64,000 bases of DNA from Fratercula arctica (taxonomy: Eukaryota; Chordata; Aves; Charadriiformes; Alcidae): positions 7,922,004-7,986,003 of the forward strand of contig CANTUZ010000001.1 of the NCBI GenBank assembly GCA_947846985.1. Direction: 5' to 3'. This document shows, piece by piece, positions 1-13,142 of this stretch. The notes beneath the pieces were generated by a model. The model did not search any database. It was not told the origin of the DNA and worked only from the letters and a program-made list of their open reading frames with translations. Made by a program: the position numbers and the translations under genes. Position 1 is the stretch's first letter. Every line of letters begins with the position of its first letter.

Positions 1-373
1 TATTTTCAATGCCCCTGTAATCACATCCACTTGTGTTTGGATAATGTGAAATTGTTCAGGTGTGTGTACTTTCTTATATTTAATGTTGAAGTCTGCAGTG
101 TAAACTTTCTTTACTGTACGTTCTTAATGCCAACCACCTCACTCTGTTTAGTTTCTTGCCTTCTGCCTATAATTAATCAACCTACCATCAATCAAAGTGA
201 TGGGCTGTGCCTGGAGATGGGCTGATGTACTTGCGTTGGCAAATACTTGGTGGGTTTTGTGTTATAGAGTTGTGCGATAGTTTGTTTCTAATAAAAATCT
301 CACTTTTTTTCTCTGTGCAAAGCAAGCATTGTGCGAGCTGTGGGGAAAAAGGAAAGAGTGCGTAATGTATACT

Positions 374-395
374 TGTGTGTGTGTATATATATATA
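374..395. repeat. (TG)n(TA)n microsatellite
   Basis: A short TG run passes directly into a TA run. It is a simple dinucleotide repeat and likely length-variable. Confidence 0.9.
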
Positions 396-700
396 GTTGT
401 ATGTACATACTCTTAGACAATCGTTTTATCAAATATATTCAATAGATGCGATACGGGGGAATATAATAGAGCTGCCTTTGGTAACTACCCTTACTTTGGG
501 GATGCAGGCTGAAGTCAGTGATGTTTTTTGAGGACTATGTTGGTTGGGAAAACTGTCTTTCTTGCCAAAATAAGGAGCAGTAGTGAAATGGTTATATTTG
601 CTAGCCTAAAAAACCACGGTAAATTTATTTGAAATTTCCAACTTATGTGTAAATGAAATAATAAATAAGTTAGTGACAGCCTCAAAGGTGGAGGGGTATT

Positions 701-720
701 TTATTTTTTTTTTTTTTTTT
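701..720. repeat. Poly-T tract
   Basis: Nearly pure T over 20 bases (one A). Low-complexity sequence with no adjoining element that I recognise. Confidence 0.9.
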
Positions 721-1263
721 AAATTCTGAGCAGCTTTTTCTTCTGCTTGACATTTTTGGGTGAGGCTACCTTCTTCAAGCACAAGAAAGACAAAACGCCT
801 TGGAAAAACTGTTTCTTGATTAGTACTATAGTACCTAATTTAATGCACAGGTCCTTAATTCCTGGAGCGCGTACTAGAGAGCTGTTAGTAACGTACACTT
901 TGTCATCTTGATCCTGATAAAAATGTTGATATTTATTGCTGAGGACTTGGCTCCGTGTTCTTGACCAGTTCCTTCTTCTTCAGTATGTCGGAGCAAAGAA
1001 TGGCACTCTGGTATCATCAATTTTTTAACTGTCTTAGAAATTCTAGCTTGCATGTTTGTGTTTGCTCACAGTTTTATGTTCAGTTGTGGGTAGAAAAATG
1101 CTCTCTGTATAGCCACACGGAACTTCATTTGGAATTAAAAAAAAAAACATTTTGAAAGTGAGTTGAGATCAAGTTTAGATGGAAATTTGATTCCAAGACC
1201 TAATTTGTTTTTTACTTCCAGTCCTTTTTTTGACTAACTTATTTACAGCCTGTTTCCTTAACT

Positions 1264-1319
1264 AAAAGAAAAAGAAAAAAAAAAAGAAAAAAGAAAAAAG
1301 AAAAGATAAAGAAGAAAAG
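1264..1319. repeat. A/G-only (GAAAA)n-like tract
   Basis: About 56 bases made almost entirely of A with spaced G residues. It is a polypurine low-complexity tract. Confidence 0.9.
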
Positions 1320-4128
1320 TAATTTAATAGGCAAGTTTTATATGGCCCAGTTGCCTGGAAATATTTCTTGTTTCTTCGCAGCGCACCGTCTATCTCTCTC
1401 AGTGTTAGTATTATGGAGTCATATAACTTGTGTGATTCACTCAGTGATTTCCTATCTAAGGTCCGTGTTGTGCCAACTGGGAGAGATGGGAGTGAAATTT
1501 GGGGGGTGGGGGGCAGTGCAGAGACAAGGAGGTGACCTGACGTTTTCCATGGGTCATTCTAATTTTGGATGTGGTTTGTAACATTGGATCTACTTCCCTT
1601 GTTGGCACATATACACCGCTGGAACATATAATCTGCTGATTAATCAGATTAGAACTGTGTGATAACACGTGTAGCTGCAGGTGTGCAATGAACAGCTATT
1701 CTTTGTGCAGAAGGGAGGGAGGGACAGGAGTCTGTATTACCCTGATTATAGGTTGAAGAGGAAACAGCAGAGATTGAGCTGCGGTTTTAAGAAGTCCAAG
1801 GTATAAATTTTACTTCATGCAGTCTACATTAAAGAGGGCCTCCTCCAAACACCTTTCCAATGTGCGTAACTGCATGTTTTCAGATCCTAGAGCTCAATAT
1901 TGTTTGTTAAAGGGAAGGGAAGAGATAGAAGTGGATTCCCACCTTTGGCTGCTTCCCAGTTCAGAAGACAATAGTGGACTCCACTTTAATTCAGCTAACT
2001 CTATTTGCTATTAAGTTTTTGGCCCTTCTATTTTGAGATGTTCTCAAGGAAAAATATCTCATATCAGGTGGTATCCTGGATGTGTTAACTGCAAAAATGC
2101 CTACATGTGTTTTATTTTGAAAACTTACATAGAAGTGTAAGTTTACACATATTTTTAAATAGTTTACTGTCAATGTCAGCTTTGATGACTTTTTGGGTTG
2201 GTTGGTTTTTTTTCCAGAAATATCAGAACAAAGGGGGTTTTTTTGGCAATAAGTGTCTTTTAAAAGACATACCATCACTGAGCTGTTTTGTTACCTGGTA
2301 GAGAGGCTTCTGAGCTAAACCCTAGTTTATAGATGTGGCGTGACTTAAAAAAGGCGGTGGGTAGCCAAATTGTGAAGTATCAGCTGAGAATGGTCTTTTG
2401 TCTTTGAAGGCCTTTGGCGCCAGTGCTGAAATTTCAGTATATCGTTTGAGAGCTCTTTGCATGGTGACATGAGGTGGGAGCTGGCTTCAAGGCATTCTTC
2501 TGCACTACTAAAGCAGAAGGTCTGTTCCAAGAGACACTGGCTCTCCTGACAGTATACGGAAATGATTTGTCATGGGTTGTGTTTTTGAAAGCCTAGATCA
2601 CTCCTTTCAGGGTCACAGATTCCCACGTGCAACTGGCCATTCTTCTGTCAAGTGTCTCCTGGCAATGGAGGTACGGAGAGCTATTTTAGTTAGCTAAGGG
2701 AGATCTTTTCACTCTAAATTAGTATGTTCAAATGACAGTAAAATAGCAGCTAAAGGAGAGCCAAATAATGCTCTTTATTTGACTTTTATACTTCTTTTTT
2801 CTCTAATCTTGAAGGCTACTGAGAGCTAGATGCCATGAGTTGAGAGTTAAAGATTTGATTTAACTCTGACACTGCTAAGAAAGACAAAACAGAGAGGAGC
2901 AGCTGGGCAATTTGTAATGGAGAAAGAAGTTCATATCCCATTCTCAGCCTGGTACGCTCTTATCAGTGGATTTAGGTGACAACTCCTAAGTTTTAGGGAG
3001 ATGCATCTTAATTCAGTATCTTGCCTTCAATGGATCATTGTGCTGCATTTACAGAAACAAACTCATTTGTACATCTCTAAGTGACAGCTGCACAGATTGC
3101 TGACAATGTTTCGAAGTGGAAACACAAAAGCTGTCGGTGTGTTCTTTTGCAAGATGAGTAATGCTGTTCAACAATTCCTGTATCCAGTCGCGCTGACTGA
3201 CAGGGAACTTTGAGAAGTCCGCAGCATTCTGAGTGACATTCATCTCTGACACTCTCCCAGGACAGCTGCTTTAGAAAACAGTCTGCTTTTACATTCATGT
3301 TGAACCTATTTCTTCTACCAAAACCAGGAAAGCATGTTAATACTGAATTCGTACCATTTACATCATGTTAGGCATAAAAAGGAGGTCAAAGATTAGCCTT
3401 TGAGTGCCCTGCGCTGAGGTCAGCAATCTCATTAGCGACGTAAGGAACGTTCCTGGTCAGAAGTAACATGAAATGTTGCATAATATTTGTTTGGAAATAT
3501 GGTTTCCTTAGTGTAATAGCTGTTCATGTGATTCATTTGAAAGATGGACACGATATGTCATGAAAAGGACAGAAACTAAACGTGCTGAGACACACTTGGA
3601 CTTTCTCTGTAACATTCAGGTTTAATAAAAAAGGAAAAGGAAAAAGAAAAAGAAAACCCCAGCACCAGGCATGAGGCTTTGTGCTCTGCAGACTTGGGAA
3701 CTTGGGGATGTGACATTCATTCCAGATTTTCCACCGAATCTCAAGGGGTCATTCAGCCACCTCTGCCTGGATTGATGATGTAGCATTGCTTGCAAAGGCC
3801 ATTATGAGTAAAAGAAAAGTGGAAATTCTTTTCTTGTTGTTGTATAATATTCTGTCTCCTTCTATTAATGTGTCAGGTCTTTCATCAGTGTTAATATTTT
3901 TAATAATGCATAATTTTTAGTGGTAGCAAAGACATTTAAGAAATAGGCATGGTTACAACAATCATAAAAGTATTTGTGTGCAAGACGTTCTATATATTTT
4001 CATTTAAATACTGAAAAGGATAAATATATGCTGTGTACTGTACTAACCAATGCTTGTAATGAGTTATGGTTTATCTACACACATTTTAGCTCCTGCTGAT
4101 TGTTCAGTCATAAATATGTTAATGCTTA

Positions 4129-4174
4129 ATTTGCATGATTTGTTGCACCATATTTAGATTTGCATTTAATTAAT
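4129..4174. promoter_or_regulatory. Possible POU/homeodomain site cluster
   Basis: Two exact ATTTGCAT octamers lie 29 bp apart at 4129-4136 and 4158-4165. The second runs straight into TTAATTAAT, a homeodomain-type core. The surrounding 100 bp is AT-rich and not repetitive. Octamer motifs bind POU factors; that this is a functional enhancer is only inference. Confidence 0.2.
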
Positions 4175-4631
4175 CCCATGTTTCAAAGTTTCTCCTCCTA
4201 GATGCCTCAAGAAGCCAAGAACATTTTCTCCCCTTGACATATAATTTGGCTTCTGGGATTTTCAGGGGCGATGAAAGGGGGGATGGGAAGGGAATTGTAG
4301 AATTTGGAAGGGGATTGTTTGTAGCATTGGTAATTGGCCAAAACTGCACAAGTGCTCTGATAGTCCTCCTGCTATTGGTAAATTTCTCTACTACTTGGCA
4401 TGTGTATTCACCCATGGATAAACTGTTCATCATATTTGAGAACAGAAGGGCATTTCCTTAGGACCAGACTGGTAGAGCCCAAAAGGATTCAGAATTTTTT
4501 TTTTTTTTTTTTCTCTTTTGCTATAGTCTGCCATGTAATCCACTCCTCAGAATATCCAGGAACTCAAAACACAGGAAAGTCTTTGATCTGTCCTGTATTA
4601 CTCTGATGGCTCATGAGACAATAAGATTTTG

Positions 4632-5026
4632 GCAGGCTGAGAGAGTTGGGGTTTTTCAGCCTGGAGAAGAGAAGGCTCCAGGGAGACCTTATTGTGGCCT
4701 TCCAGTACCTAAAGGAGGCCTACAGGAAAGCTGGGGAGGGACTTTTTAGAAGGGCATGCAGTGATAGGACAAGGGACTACGGCTTCAAACTGGAAGAGGG
4801 GAGATTTAGATTAGATATTAGGAAGAAATTCTTCCCTGTGAGGGTGGTGAGACACTGGAACAGGTTGCCCAGAGAAGCTGTGGCTGCCCCATCCCTGGAG
4901 GGGTTCAAGGCCAGGCTGGACGGGGCTTGGAGCAACCTGGGCTGGTGGGAGGTGTCCCTGCCCAGGGCAGGGGGTGGAACTGGATGATCTTTAAGGTCCC
5001 TTCCAACTGGAACCATTCTATGATTT
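4632..5026 (+). mobile_element. CR1 non-LTR retrotransposon, 3' fragment
   Basis: This is the 3' end of a CR1 LINE, severely 5'-truncated. The + strand keeps an open frame (4646-4987) encoding the CR1 ORF2 C-terminus, with [13 protein letters not shown], the [20 protein letters not shown] block and [13 protein letters not shown]. It ends in the typical tail GGTCCCTTCCAAC then ATTCTATGATTTT. The tail type (GATCTTTAAGGTCCC) is shared with the copies at 19685-20498 and 31422-31860. It carries no reverse-transcriptase core and cannot move by itself. Confidence 0.95.
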
Positions 5027-5130
5027 TAGTCTTCCCTTCTCTTACACTGGCTCATGAGTTTATAGGTTGCTGGAACTGTGTTGTGGCCTGTCAACAGGAC
5101 TGATAGACTGCATGCTCTCTGGACAAAAGG

Positions 5131-5148
5131 AAAAAAAAAAAAAAAAAA
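5131..5148. repeat. Poly-A tract
   Basis: Eighteen consecutive A residues, about 100 bp beyond a CR1 fragment but not part of its tail. Confidence 0.9.
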
Positions 5149-5495
5149 GGATTGCCTTATGGCTTGCTTAAGATGACAGGAATAAGACTTGATAACCCTG
5201 GTTGTGCTTTCTGTCTAATGTTACGCTACATTTAAATTAGGTGTTCAAAGATGCAAAACCTTTGCAGCAACTCAACAAGGTGGTTTTGGTCTACTCAAAA
5301 CAAAACAAGTGAAGGATGGTGCGTGACAGTTTACAGCTGGATGCTGAACGATGACAAAGATTGAGACAGAATTTGTCTCAGCTATTTTGGCATGACTTGA
5401 AGATGCAACCTGAAAATTGATTTCTGTTTTGGAAATGGCTATCTCTACTGCTCTGAGGTACTTGGATCAAGTGTGAAAATGTTAAGTGTTCCCCA

Positions 5496-5548
5496 CAAAA
5501 AAAAAAAAAAAAAAAAACCAAACCAAAACAAACAAACCAAACCAACCT
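5496..5548. repeat. Poly-A followed by (CCAAA/CAAA)n
   Basis: Over 20 consecutive A residues grade into an irregular CCAAA/CAAA run. Low complexity; it resembles a decayed poly-A tail, but no retrogene is visible next to it. Confidence 0.85.
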
Positions 5549-8500
5549 AAAGGGAGTTTCTGGTTGCAGTATTGACAGGATGTACAGAGTTTGCCAATTT
5601 ACCTCTCTGTCTGCATGTGGCTTTTGGATGAAGGATAAGAAAAATAAAGCCAAAAAAGCCAGAAAAGAATTATGGATTAAATTACTTTGCTTTTAAAAAC
5701 TGTGTTTGCTTTGAAATAAGCCATAGATTGTTACAATAGGGTTTATAAATTAAATAACCTATATTCATTTACCTTTTTGTGTAAGTATTTTTTTTTTCAT
5801 AAATTGCTGCAGTTAATCAGATGAATCAACTCAATGGTCACCTAATTTGAAACACTCCCATTGTTTTGAGAGTTAGAAATACAGGGATCAAAAAGAACCT
5901 CTTTATGTATTCGAAATACAGGTTCTGTGATATCTAAAATGAACATCAGAAAAACAAACAAAATAATCCTTTTTGAAATTCCAGTTCTGGTATAGTCTTT
6001 CCTTTAAGTCGCAGGAGCCAGCTCTGAATGCAGTACAAAATCCAGTTTAGCAAAATAACATCTGGTTTTGTTTTAGATATCTTGTACTCTTAATATGGAG
6101 TTTTACCTTTCTGATTAAGTATTTGCACAAAGAGAAGCAGGTTACTTCAGAGGCTGAAATTGCTCATGTAATTGGTCAAACAGAACATCAGACAAATGAT
6201 TTGCATTATGCATTTCAAATGAGAGCAGAATGGAGTAGTGCCATGGGCTTCCAGTGACTGTCACAGCAGAGCAGCTGCGCTGCACTCAGGTATGAAAACA
6301 GTTAAACAGAGGCCTTTAAGACTCCGTGTTTACATTTGTTTTTCTTTTAAATTCTAATAATCTCTTCCTCCATACTGAACTGGTGTTTGTTGCATTCGTG
6401 ATCACAGAAGCTTTTGCTATTTATCCATGTGCTGGTTTGTCCAAGTTCTTACGTCGCAGTCATCGTTCACCTGATAGCTGAGCACATTCAATATTTGTTG
6501 AAAATGTGAGTGAGGTCTAAGCTCTGGTTTTACTTTTCTTCATCCTGTAGGGTCTATTTTGTGAAAGATGTGACTTTGACAGCTTTGTGAAGGAGAAATA
6601 CAGCTGTGCTCCACTTCTGAGTGGCTGCCAGAGGAGTGGGGTCCCAGCCCTACACTTCGCTTCCTTCATGGCACTGCTTTATACGATTGTGTGCTGAGCT
6701 CAGGGAGCAGAGGTGCCAGAAAGTTAAACCAGGAGAAAAACAAAGGTGCTTGAGAGACCTATTTCATGGCCCAGCCTGATGTCCACTGGCACAGCTTCTA
6801 GCACCAGCGCGAGGCTGAGAGCAGAAGCGTGTGACAAGGGACGTGTCCCAGAAGATAGCGCGCGGCTGCCTCTTTCAAGGGTAGTCACACTTAATGTGCC
6901 GTCTGATGTGTGGGTTTGGGTTTTGACAACGCGATAGCGCTTGGGGGCCTCCCTGTGCTAAGTGCAGAAACTTGTATCAAGCGCTTTGCTACCTCCGAGA
7001 ACTCAGAAAAAATAATGTTTCATTTCAGAAAGGGAGAGTTTCGGGGACGCCTTGTTCTCTTTCCCTTTCTGTTCAGCAGACACATCTGGGTTCTCTCGAA
7101 ATCTGTCCATCTTGCAGTACAGAAGTCACTTGTCACAGGTCAGTTGTTGCAACTGAATTTAGCTCTGTGAGCCTGCCGTCAGGCAGCCAGACTCGAACAG
7201 GCCAATGGCATTTTGCAAGAAGGACCAACAATTCTTATCTATGTACTGAATAAGAAGGCAGTAAAAAAATCAGAGCCCTGGCCTCTCATTCTCTCTGAGG
7301 CTGATGCTGTCACGTTTCCTACCACGTTTTGAACAGTCTTTGGTCTTCGTACACCACCGACCTGCTCGAGCATAGGTTTAGAGGCAGGTACTTTCAGCCT
7401 GTAGAAAAGACACTCCTCTATTGTTTTATTTTCCGACAGTTCACTTCTCAAGCACAACTTCTTTATGCGAAGTTAGTAAGACATAGTTTAAAAAAATGAA
7501 ACGAAAAAACCCCAACCGACCAACCAACCACAGTTATTAAAACTTACACTACGTAGTACTGGAATATACATCTTCCACGAATACGGCTCTGTCTCTGTAC
7601 AGCAGCTTTCTTAGCCAGCTGGTGTTCCTGCCCCACCAGTAAAATACCTCACTCCTTTGACATAAATTCTCTTCCATTTTTCAATTGTGTGTGCAAAAAT
7701 GAAAAAAGGGTAACATTGAGTATGCACATTTATAGTTTACAAGACCTTTATACATTCGTGTTGTAATACATGTAATGTTTTAATAGATTTATAGGTAAAT
7801 TATAATGTTTTATGTAGCTACGTCCAAACCAAAGCAGGACATATAATCAGGTCGCATCTTGTAATGATGAGTAAAGTAAGGAATTTTCTTAAGTTGATAG
7901 GATATGGAGTTATTTAAAAATAAAAGATCTAAACAGTTCGATCATCATCAGTGTTCTTCATTAGACGTGTGTCTCTGACTTAGCAGAACTTAGCACAGCT
8001 CCTGGTTTCAGACGTAGAGGGTTTATGGTACGCTACTCTGCACTTCTTCCTAACAAGCAGGAAAAACACGTATGTGGAAGTAAAACCAAACTGTTTAACC
8101 TAAGAATCCTTAAAACATGTGAATGCAACCCCGGTTCCGCTGCAGCTTATTAATAATTTTCTGGCTATTCATCCTGCTAACGTGTATGCATTTGTATATG
8201 AAATACATGAAATTTTTTGCAATAATGAAATTCATTCAGTTATTGACAACTGTTTATCCTCAGTGCCCATTGATATGATTTTTCAGGAACTGCTTTTTAG
8301 CATTTCATATTCCGAGCACAATAACAGTATCAGGGGACTGATTATGGGTAGAACTTGTCTGCAGGGGAATAACCAGTAACAACTAGCTGGAGACGTAGTC
8401 ACGCAAAATTTGGGGAGGAGGTTAGAAAGTCATGGGGGAAGATGGTGCCACATCTTCGTACTTCCAAGGAGGAGTCTAATTGTTGGAAACACTCACTTAG

Positions 8501-11500
8501 CTCGGCATCCACTGCCACTAGGTGGATGTGGGTGCCCATTAATCATTGGGCATTTCTGACAATCCTGGCCTATAAGATTTTCAACAACTCTGAAAACACT
8601 TAGAGGTTGTTATTAGTATCATTATAACTTTTTAAGTCAATGTTAAATTTTTAATGATTTTATAGAAGTCAGATCCTACAAGATATAAGAGGCAATACCA
8701 GTTTGTTGCAGTTCAATTTGACTATAATATACTTTTTTCTGCAACGTACCACATGTAGGTGTAATATATGTAATAAGCAGAGTCATGATATACTGCAGTT
8801 GCCTCTGGGGCAGTTATTAGCTTGCTCAGCAGTCGCAAGTATGAAAGTGGTAGCAATCTGATCATTTCTGCAGGCATAAATCTGTTAAAAAAGCTGCCTT
8901 TTGTAATTCTTTTTTTCTTTGAGTTGTCATGGCAGTATTCTCAGTGGACCTTCTGTTTTTACTGAGATGCATTTAAGTCTATGTAGTCAGCACAAGCTTG
9001 GAACTGATACATTAGTCTTTAAGTAATTTGTGCTGAAAATTGAGGTTATCGCTCCTAGTTGTTTTGGTTTTAAGCATTGGTTGCTGCCGATCAACTAAAC
9101 TAGTCCAAGTATCAAGAAGTAAAACATTAAGTTAATCTTACGGAGAATACAGAAAGGAATGAATCAGCTCTTTGTAGTGGATGAAAAAACAGAATTGTGG
9201 AAATATTCTGCTGAATGGTCAAAAACTGAAAAGCTCTTCAGCTTCATAATTCTTGGGTCTCTGTATCTTCTGATGGTAGCCCTTGTCATTTCTAACCAAA
9301 AGGTTGCCTTTTGCTCATTTTCTGTAATGCCCTTTCAAAACACGTTTTTGGTACTGGGGAAATCAAGGACCTGTTTTCCTTCTCACCTTTGCCCCTTTGT
9401 GTCTTCTTTTTGAAGAGCCCCATTAATTCTACATGCTTTTTTTTTTTTTCATACCTCATCTGTATTTTCACTTTTTTTGAATGGCTGCCAAAACAGTAGT
9501 GGAATTACTGGGTTTACGTGTATGCTCTTTGTCTTGTTTTCAGATGGAAGTCTTTTTTCTTGTGGTTCACTTGCCAGGATTTGTCCTCAGGTGATAATAA
9601 CTTTAATGTACTTTCTGCCAGTTTCGATTTCATCATGTTACCTCTTGCACTTGAGGGTTCAGCAAATCTGACAAAACAGAAAAATGCAAAAGGGAACAGA
9701 ATTGCCACATCAGAAACCTTTGGTGGCAGGGGGATGAGGGGTAAAGGAGCTTGTTTTTGTTTCTACTAATAATAATAGCAATAATAAAACTGCAAAGACG
9801 AAGGAAATTCTTTTTGCAATCTGAAGTATTAGTTGGTGTTCAACAAATAACCAGGGGCAGGAAAGGTGATCAAAGCAAAATTGATCCTGTTTGTGTTTTC
9901 TCCAGATGTCATTGCTGCCTGATGTCTTGACATTTCTTAAAGCGCCTCAGAAGGAACAGCTATATGATTCTTTTGTTCTCCGATACATTTGTGAGTTAGG
10001 TCAATGTTCATTCGATTGCAGACTGTAAAGGCTGAGCCAGGAATGTTAACATTTTCTGGGTTGCACATAAAACAAAGGGGGAACTTTGCATTTTCAGCCC
10101 CTTCATCATATCTTAGTCCTGGAGGCAAGAGCTAGACTGGACCAACTTGCACTATTTGTTGAAGTGCGCTAATTTTTAGCTGATTTATGTTGGGTTTTGG
10201 CTAATCCATCTGCGTGGAAGGGTATCTGGAATCTGTTCTCCATCAGACCTTCAAAGGCCTCTGCTGCTTATGGCCACCATGGAGGTGTGGCATCAAGCCC
10301 AGCCCCTTTGTTGGGAATCTCAGTGACTTCCTGGATCCATGAGCCTGTCTATGTTGATAGGATTTCCATCTTTTCAAGGCTAGTGGTTCTTCATGTTCCT
10401 GAAGAAAGCTTTGCAGTAGGTAGTGAGGTCTTTGACAAAGTGAGTCAGTTTGCATCAGTTCGTTCAATCTATGAGAAACTTCAGCTAAAGGAAGGGTGAT
10501 GGACATACTGGCTTGGAGGTACAACGCAATTACTCAGTCAGCATTATTTCTTCAGCCTTTCCGTCAATACAGGACGGTTGCTTCAGCAGTTTGAGCTGAC
10601 TTCATTGCTGGGATGATGTGCAGAGCTGGGCAACACAGTTTAACTTGTTCTTGTACTACTAAATTGGTAGAGTTGGAATGAGAGGAGAAAATGTAAGAAC
10701 AAAACAGAAACGACAAAAAGTCATTAAAGAGAGTTGAAACTTCTTAAACAATATTTTTCTTCAGGGACACCTGAAAAACTGAAATTCAATAATAAGCCAT
10801 GCCAGTAGAGAGGAAAATGAAAACTTTGTGGACCATAGTCCACAGCACAGTGCTTAACACTGCTCCCTAAGCACACTGAAATAGCCTGTGTTGGTGGGAC
10901 TTGGCAAGTCAAGCCAAAAGTTAAGTACCCTGCTGAACTGGGACCGAAGGAGTAGTCTAACCTGCAATTAGATGGGCTGATTCGATGGGGTTTTTTTTTA
11001 GTTCATGCTATTGTCTTTTCCATTTCTATGTAAAAGTGAAGAGAAAGAAGAAAATTCCTTAAAAAAATACATCTGATTTGTAAACTGTCAGGATTAAAAA
11101 AAAAAAAAAAATTAAGATGTTTTCAAAGTTGAATACATCAAACGCACAGAAAGTGCTACTCCTACATTAATTTCTAATTTTTAATTTATCTTGAAACTAC
11201 AGTATCAAAATTGGCAGATGAGAAGAGGAAAGAAAATTACATATTTTTGTAGACATCATGCACTCACATTCAATCCACCAAAGGATTTTGAAGGCCACAG
11301 AAGTCAACTTTAATTGCTGCAACAACTGATCTTTAACTACTGAAGCACTGGGGGGAGGAGTTAGTGAAGTAGGCTTTCAGTTGATTGGAAAGTATTATAA
11401 AGAAGTATTACTGCCTCTCATTATTGGATGCAAAAGACCAGCCGTCGTGGTGCAAGATTTTTCATCTAGAACTTAGCAATCACTACACTAGTCTTCCTTT

Positions 11501-12322
11501 TGATCGAAAACTCAATAAGAACAACCAGCAAAGCCCTTCAGCCTTAAACAGCACACGCATTTCTACAACCATAAGGAAATACACCTGTGTGTAAAATTGC
11601 ATGGCTACGTTGTTCTTATTTTTCTAATGTAAAATACTTATAAAATGAACCACTCAGTTATCTCAGTCATTTGTTCTTAATGTATTAAAGGTTTGTAAAC
11701 AGCCCACTGACAAAACTCCAATGAAGCTTTACAGGAGCTATTCTCTACTAAAATTTACTTTAAAATTTAAACATTTTAATGTTTCATAGGAAGGCAGTAA
11801 TCTAGTTGGAGAGATGTAAAAGGCTGAGGTACAGTTAAATAATTTCTAAAATTCTCTGCTGGAGACATGGTGGGGTATTCCCAGCTGATCTGTTATATCA
11901 AATTATAAAGAGTAATCTTACTGGTTGAATTATTTAACATTTACTTGATTGATAGCAGTACTTGTTTTCGTAGAAATAAATATGCATTATAAATGGCATT
12001 ACACATATAAAGCGTAAAGGAACCTGGAATGATATTTTTTCTATAAAACATAAGGGGATACCTAGGACAGTTGTGTCTTTGTGTATAAACTATATGAGCT
12101 TTTATTTGATGCAGTTGCATCAGCTTTTGTGATACTGTGATACGTTATGGGTTCTTTATTCATATTTTGTCATCACTGTCTTGACCCAAGGTATTACCTG
12201 TCTGTAGTGCTTCTTCCTTTTACTGGAAAAGCTTTAGGTATTCTGTAAGATCGTTTTTTTTTTTTAAATGTGATATAAAGTCTCCTGAAATGTGCTTTAA
12301 TTCGGAGTACAGCAGATCAGGT

Positions 12323-13142
12323 TGTGGTGTGTTGGCCCCAGCTGGCAGCCAAGCACCCACACAACCACCCCCTCACTGCCCCTGCAGCAGGGAGGGGGGC
12401 AAAACGGGAAGAACAGGAGAGAGAAAGCTCGTGAGTTGAAATAAGAACAGGGAAGTTGCTCACCAATTATTGTCACAGGCTAAACAGCCCCAACGTGGGC
12501 AATTTAACTTATTTATTGCCAATTAATGTAAACATTTAATTACTAAGTGGGGTATTTAGAAACAAACAAGAGGCAGGGAAAACACCTCTCCTCCCACTTT
12601 CCCAGGCTCAGTTTCACTCCAGACTCCTCTCTTCCCTCCTTGTCATCGCTGCAGGTTATGCTCAGTCCCTTTGGTGAGGTGCCAGGTGGTGCAGGAGGTT
12701 GGGTCCAAGATGTAGTGGTTTCTCTCTGTCTCTCCTTCCTTCTTACATTTTTGTTCCACTGGTCCTTCCTTCTCAGTCATTTCCTCCTCGCCAGTGTGGG
12801 TCCTCCATGGCCGCGGTCCCTCTGGGGGAGCACCTGCATCAACATGGGCTTATCCATCAGCTACGGTCTCTTTGGGGTGTGCCTTCTCTGCCCTGCAGTA
12901 TCTCCTACTGCTCTGGTCCTGGTGTTCCCTCATTCTCCTCCTCGGCGTTTTCTGTCCTTTATTACATGTACTTTCACAGAGATGCGACCAGCTTGGCTGA
13001 TGGGCTCAGCTGTGTCCTACAGTGGGGCCATTGTGGAACCATGTAGAACCAACCATGTCCAGCATGGAGCCCCTGACCTCTTCCCACAGAAGACACCCTG
13101 CAGCTTCCTACCTCCAAAACCTTGACACAAGCATATAATACA
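12323..13142 (-). mobile_element. Solo LTR of an avian endogenous retrovirus (copy 1)
   Basis: Read on the minus strand this begins TGTATTATATGC, passes AAGGTTTTGG and ends GGGGCCAACACACCACA, the TG...CA layout of a retroviral LTR family I recognise from bird genomes. A TATA-like AATAAAGG lies at 12957-12971 on the minus strand. The CCAAT box present in copy 2 is altered here (GATGGGCT in place of GATTGGCT on the plus strand). It aligns over most of its length with copy 2 at 19087-19666. No retroviral coding region flanks it, so it is a solo LTR. No convincing target-site duplication was found. The 192-codon plus-strand frame inside it is not a gene. Confidence 0.8.

Larger units (their letters stand above)
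1..4631. other. Intronic stretch without a recognised gene or transposon
   Basis: AT-rich unique-looking sequence. It contains a TG/TA dinucleotide run (374-395), a T tract (701-720), an A/G tract (1264-1319) and a possible regulatory patch near 4060-4175 with two ATTTGCAT octamers. Short open frames here have no recognisable domain. Confidence 0.6.
5027..12322. other. Intronic stretch without a recognised gene or transposon
   Basis: Unique-looking intron with A-rich runs at 5131-5148, 5496-5548 and 11097-11112. The part at 6540-7460 is richer in G+C than its surroundings but gave no recognisable protein or repeat. A 100-codon open frame at 10197-10499 has no domain I know and is treated as chance. 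Confidence 0.6.

Noticed and set aside
1497..1520. G-rich patch as a G-quadruplex
   Set aside because: Only two long G runs are close together; four separated runs are not clearly available.
10197..10499. 100-codon plus-strand open frame
   Set aside because: No recognisable domain, no convincing splice borders, and an equally long antisense frame; treated as chance.
12547..13125. 192-codon plus-strand open frame
   Set aside because: It lies wholly inside the antisense LTR at 12323-13142 and is hydrophobic low-complexity translation of that LTR; no domain or splice signals.
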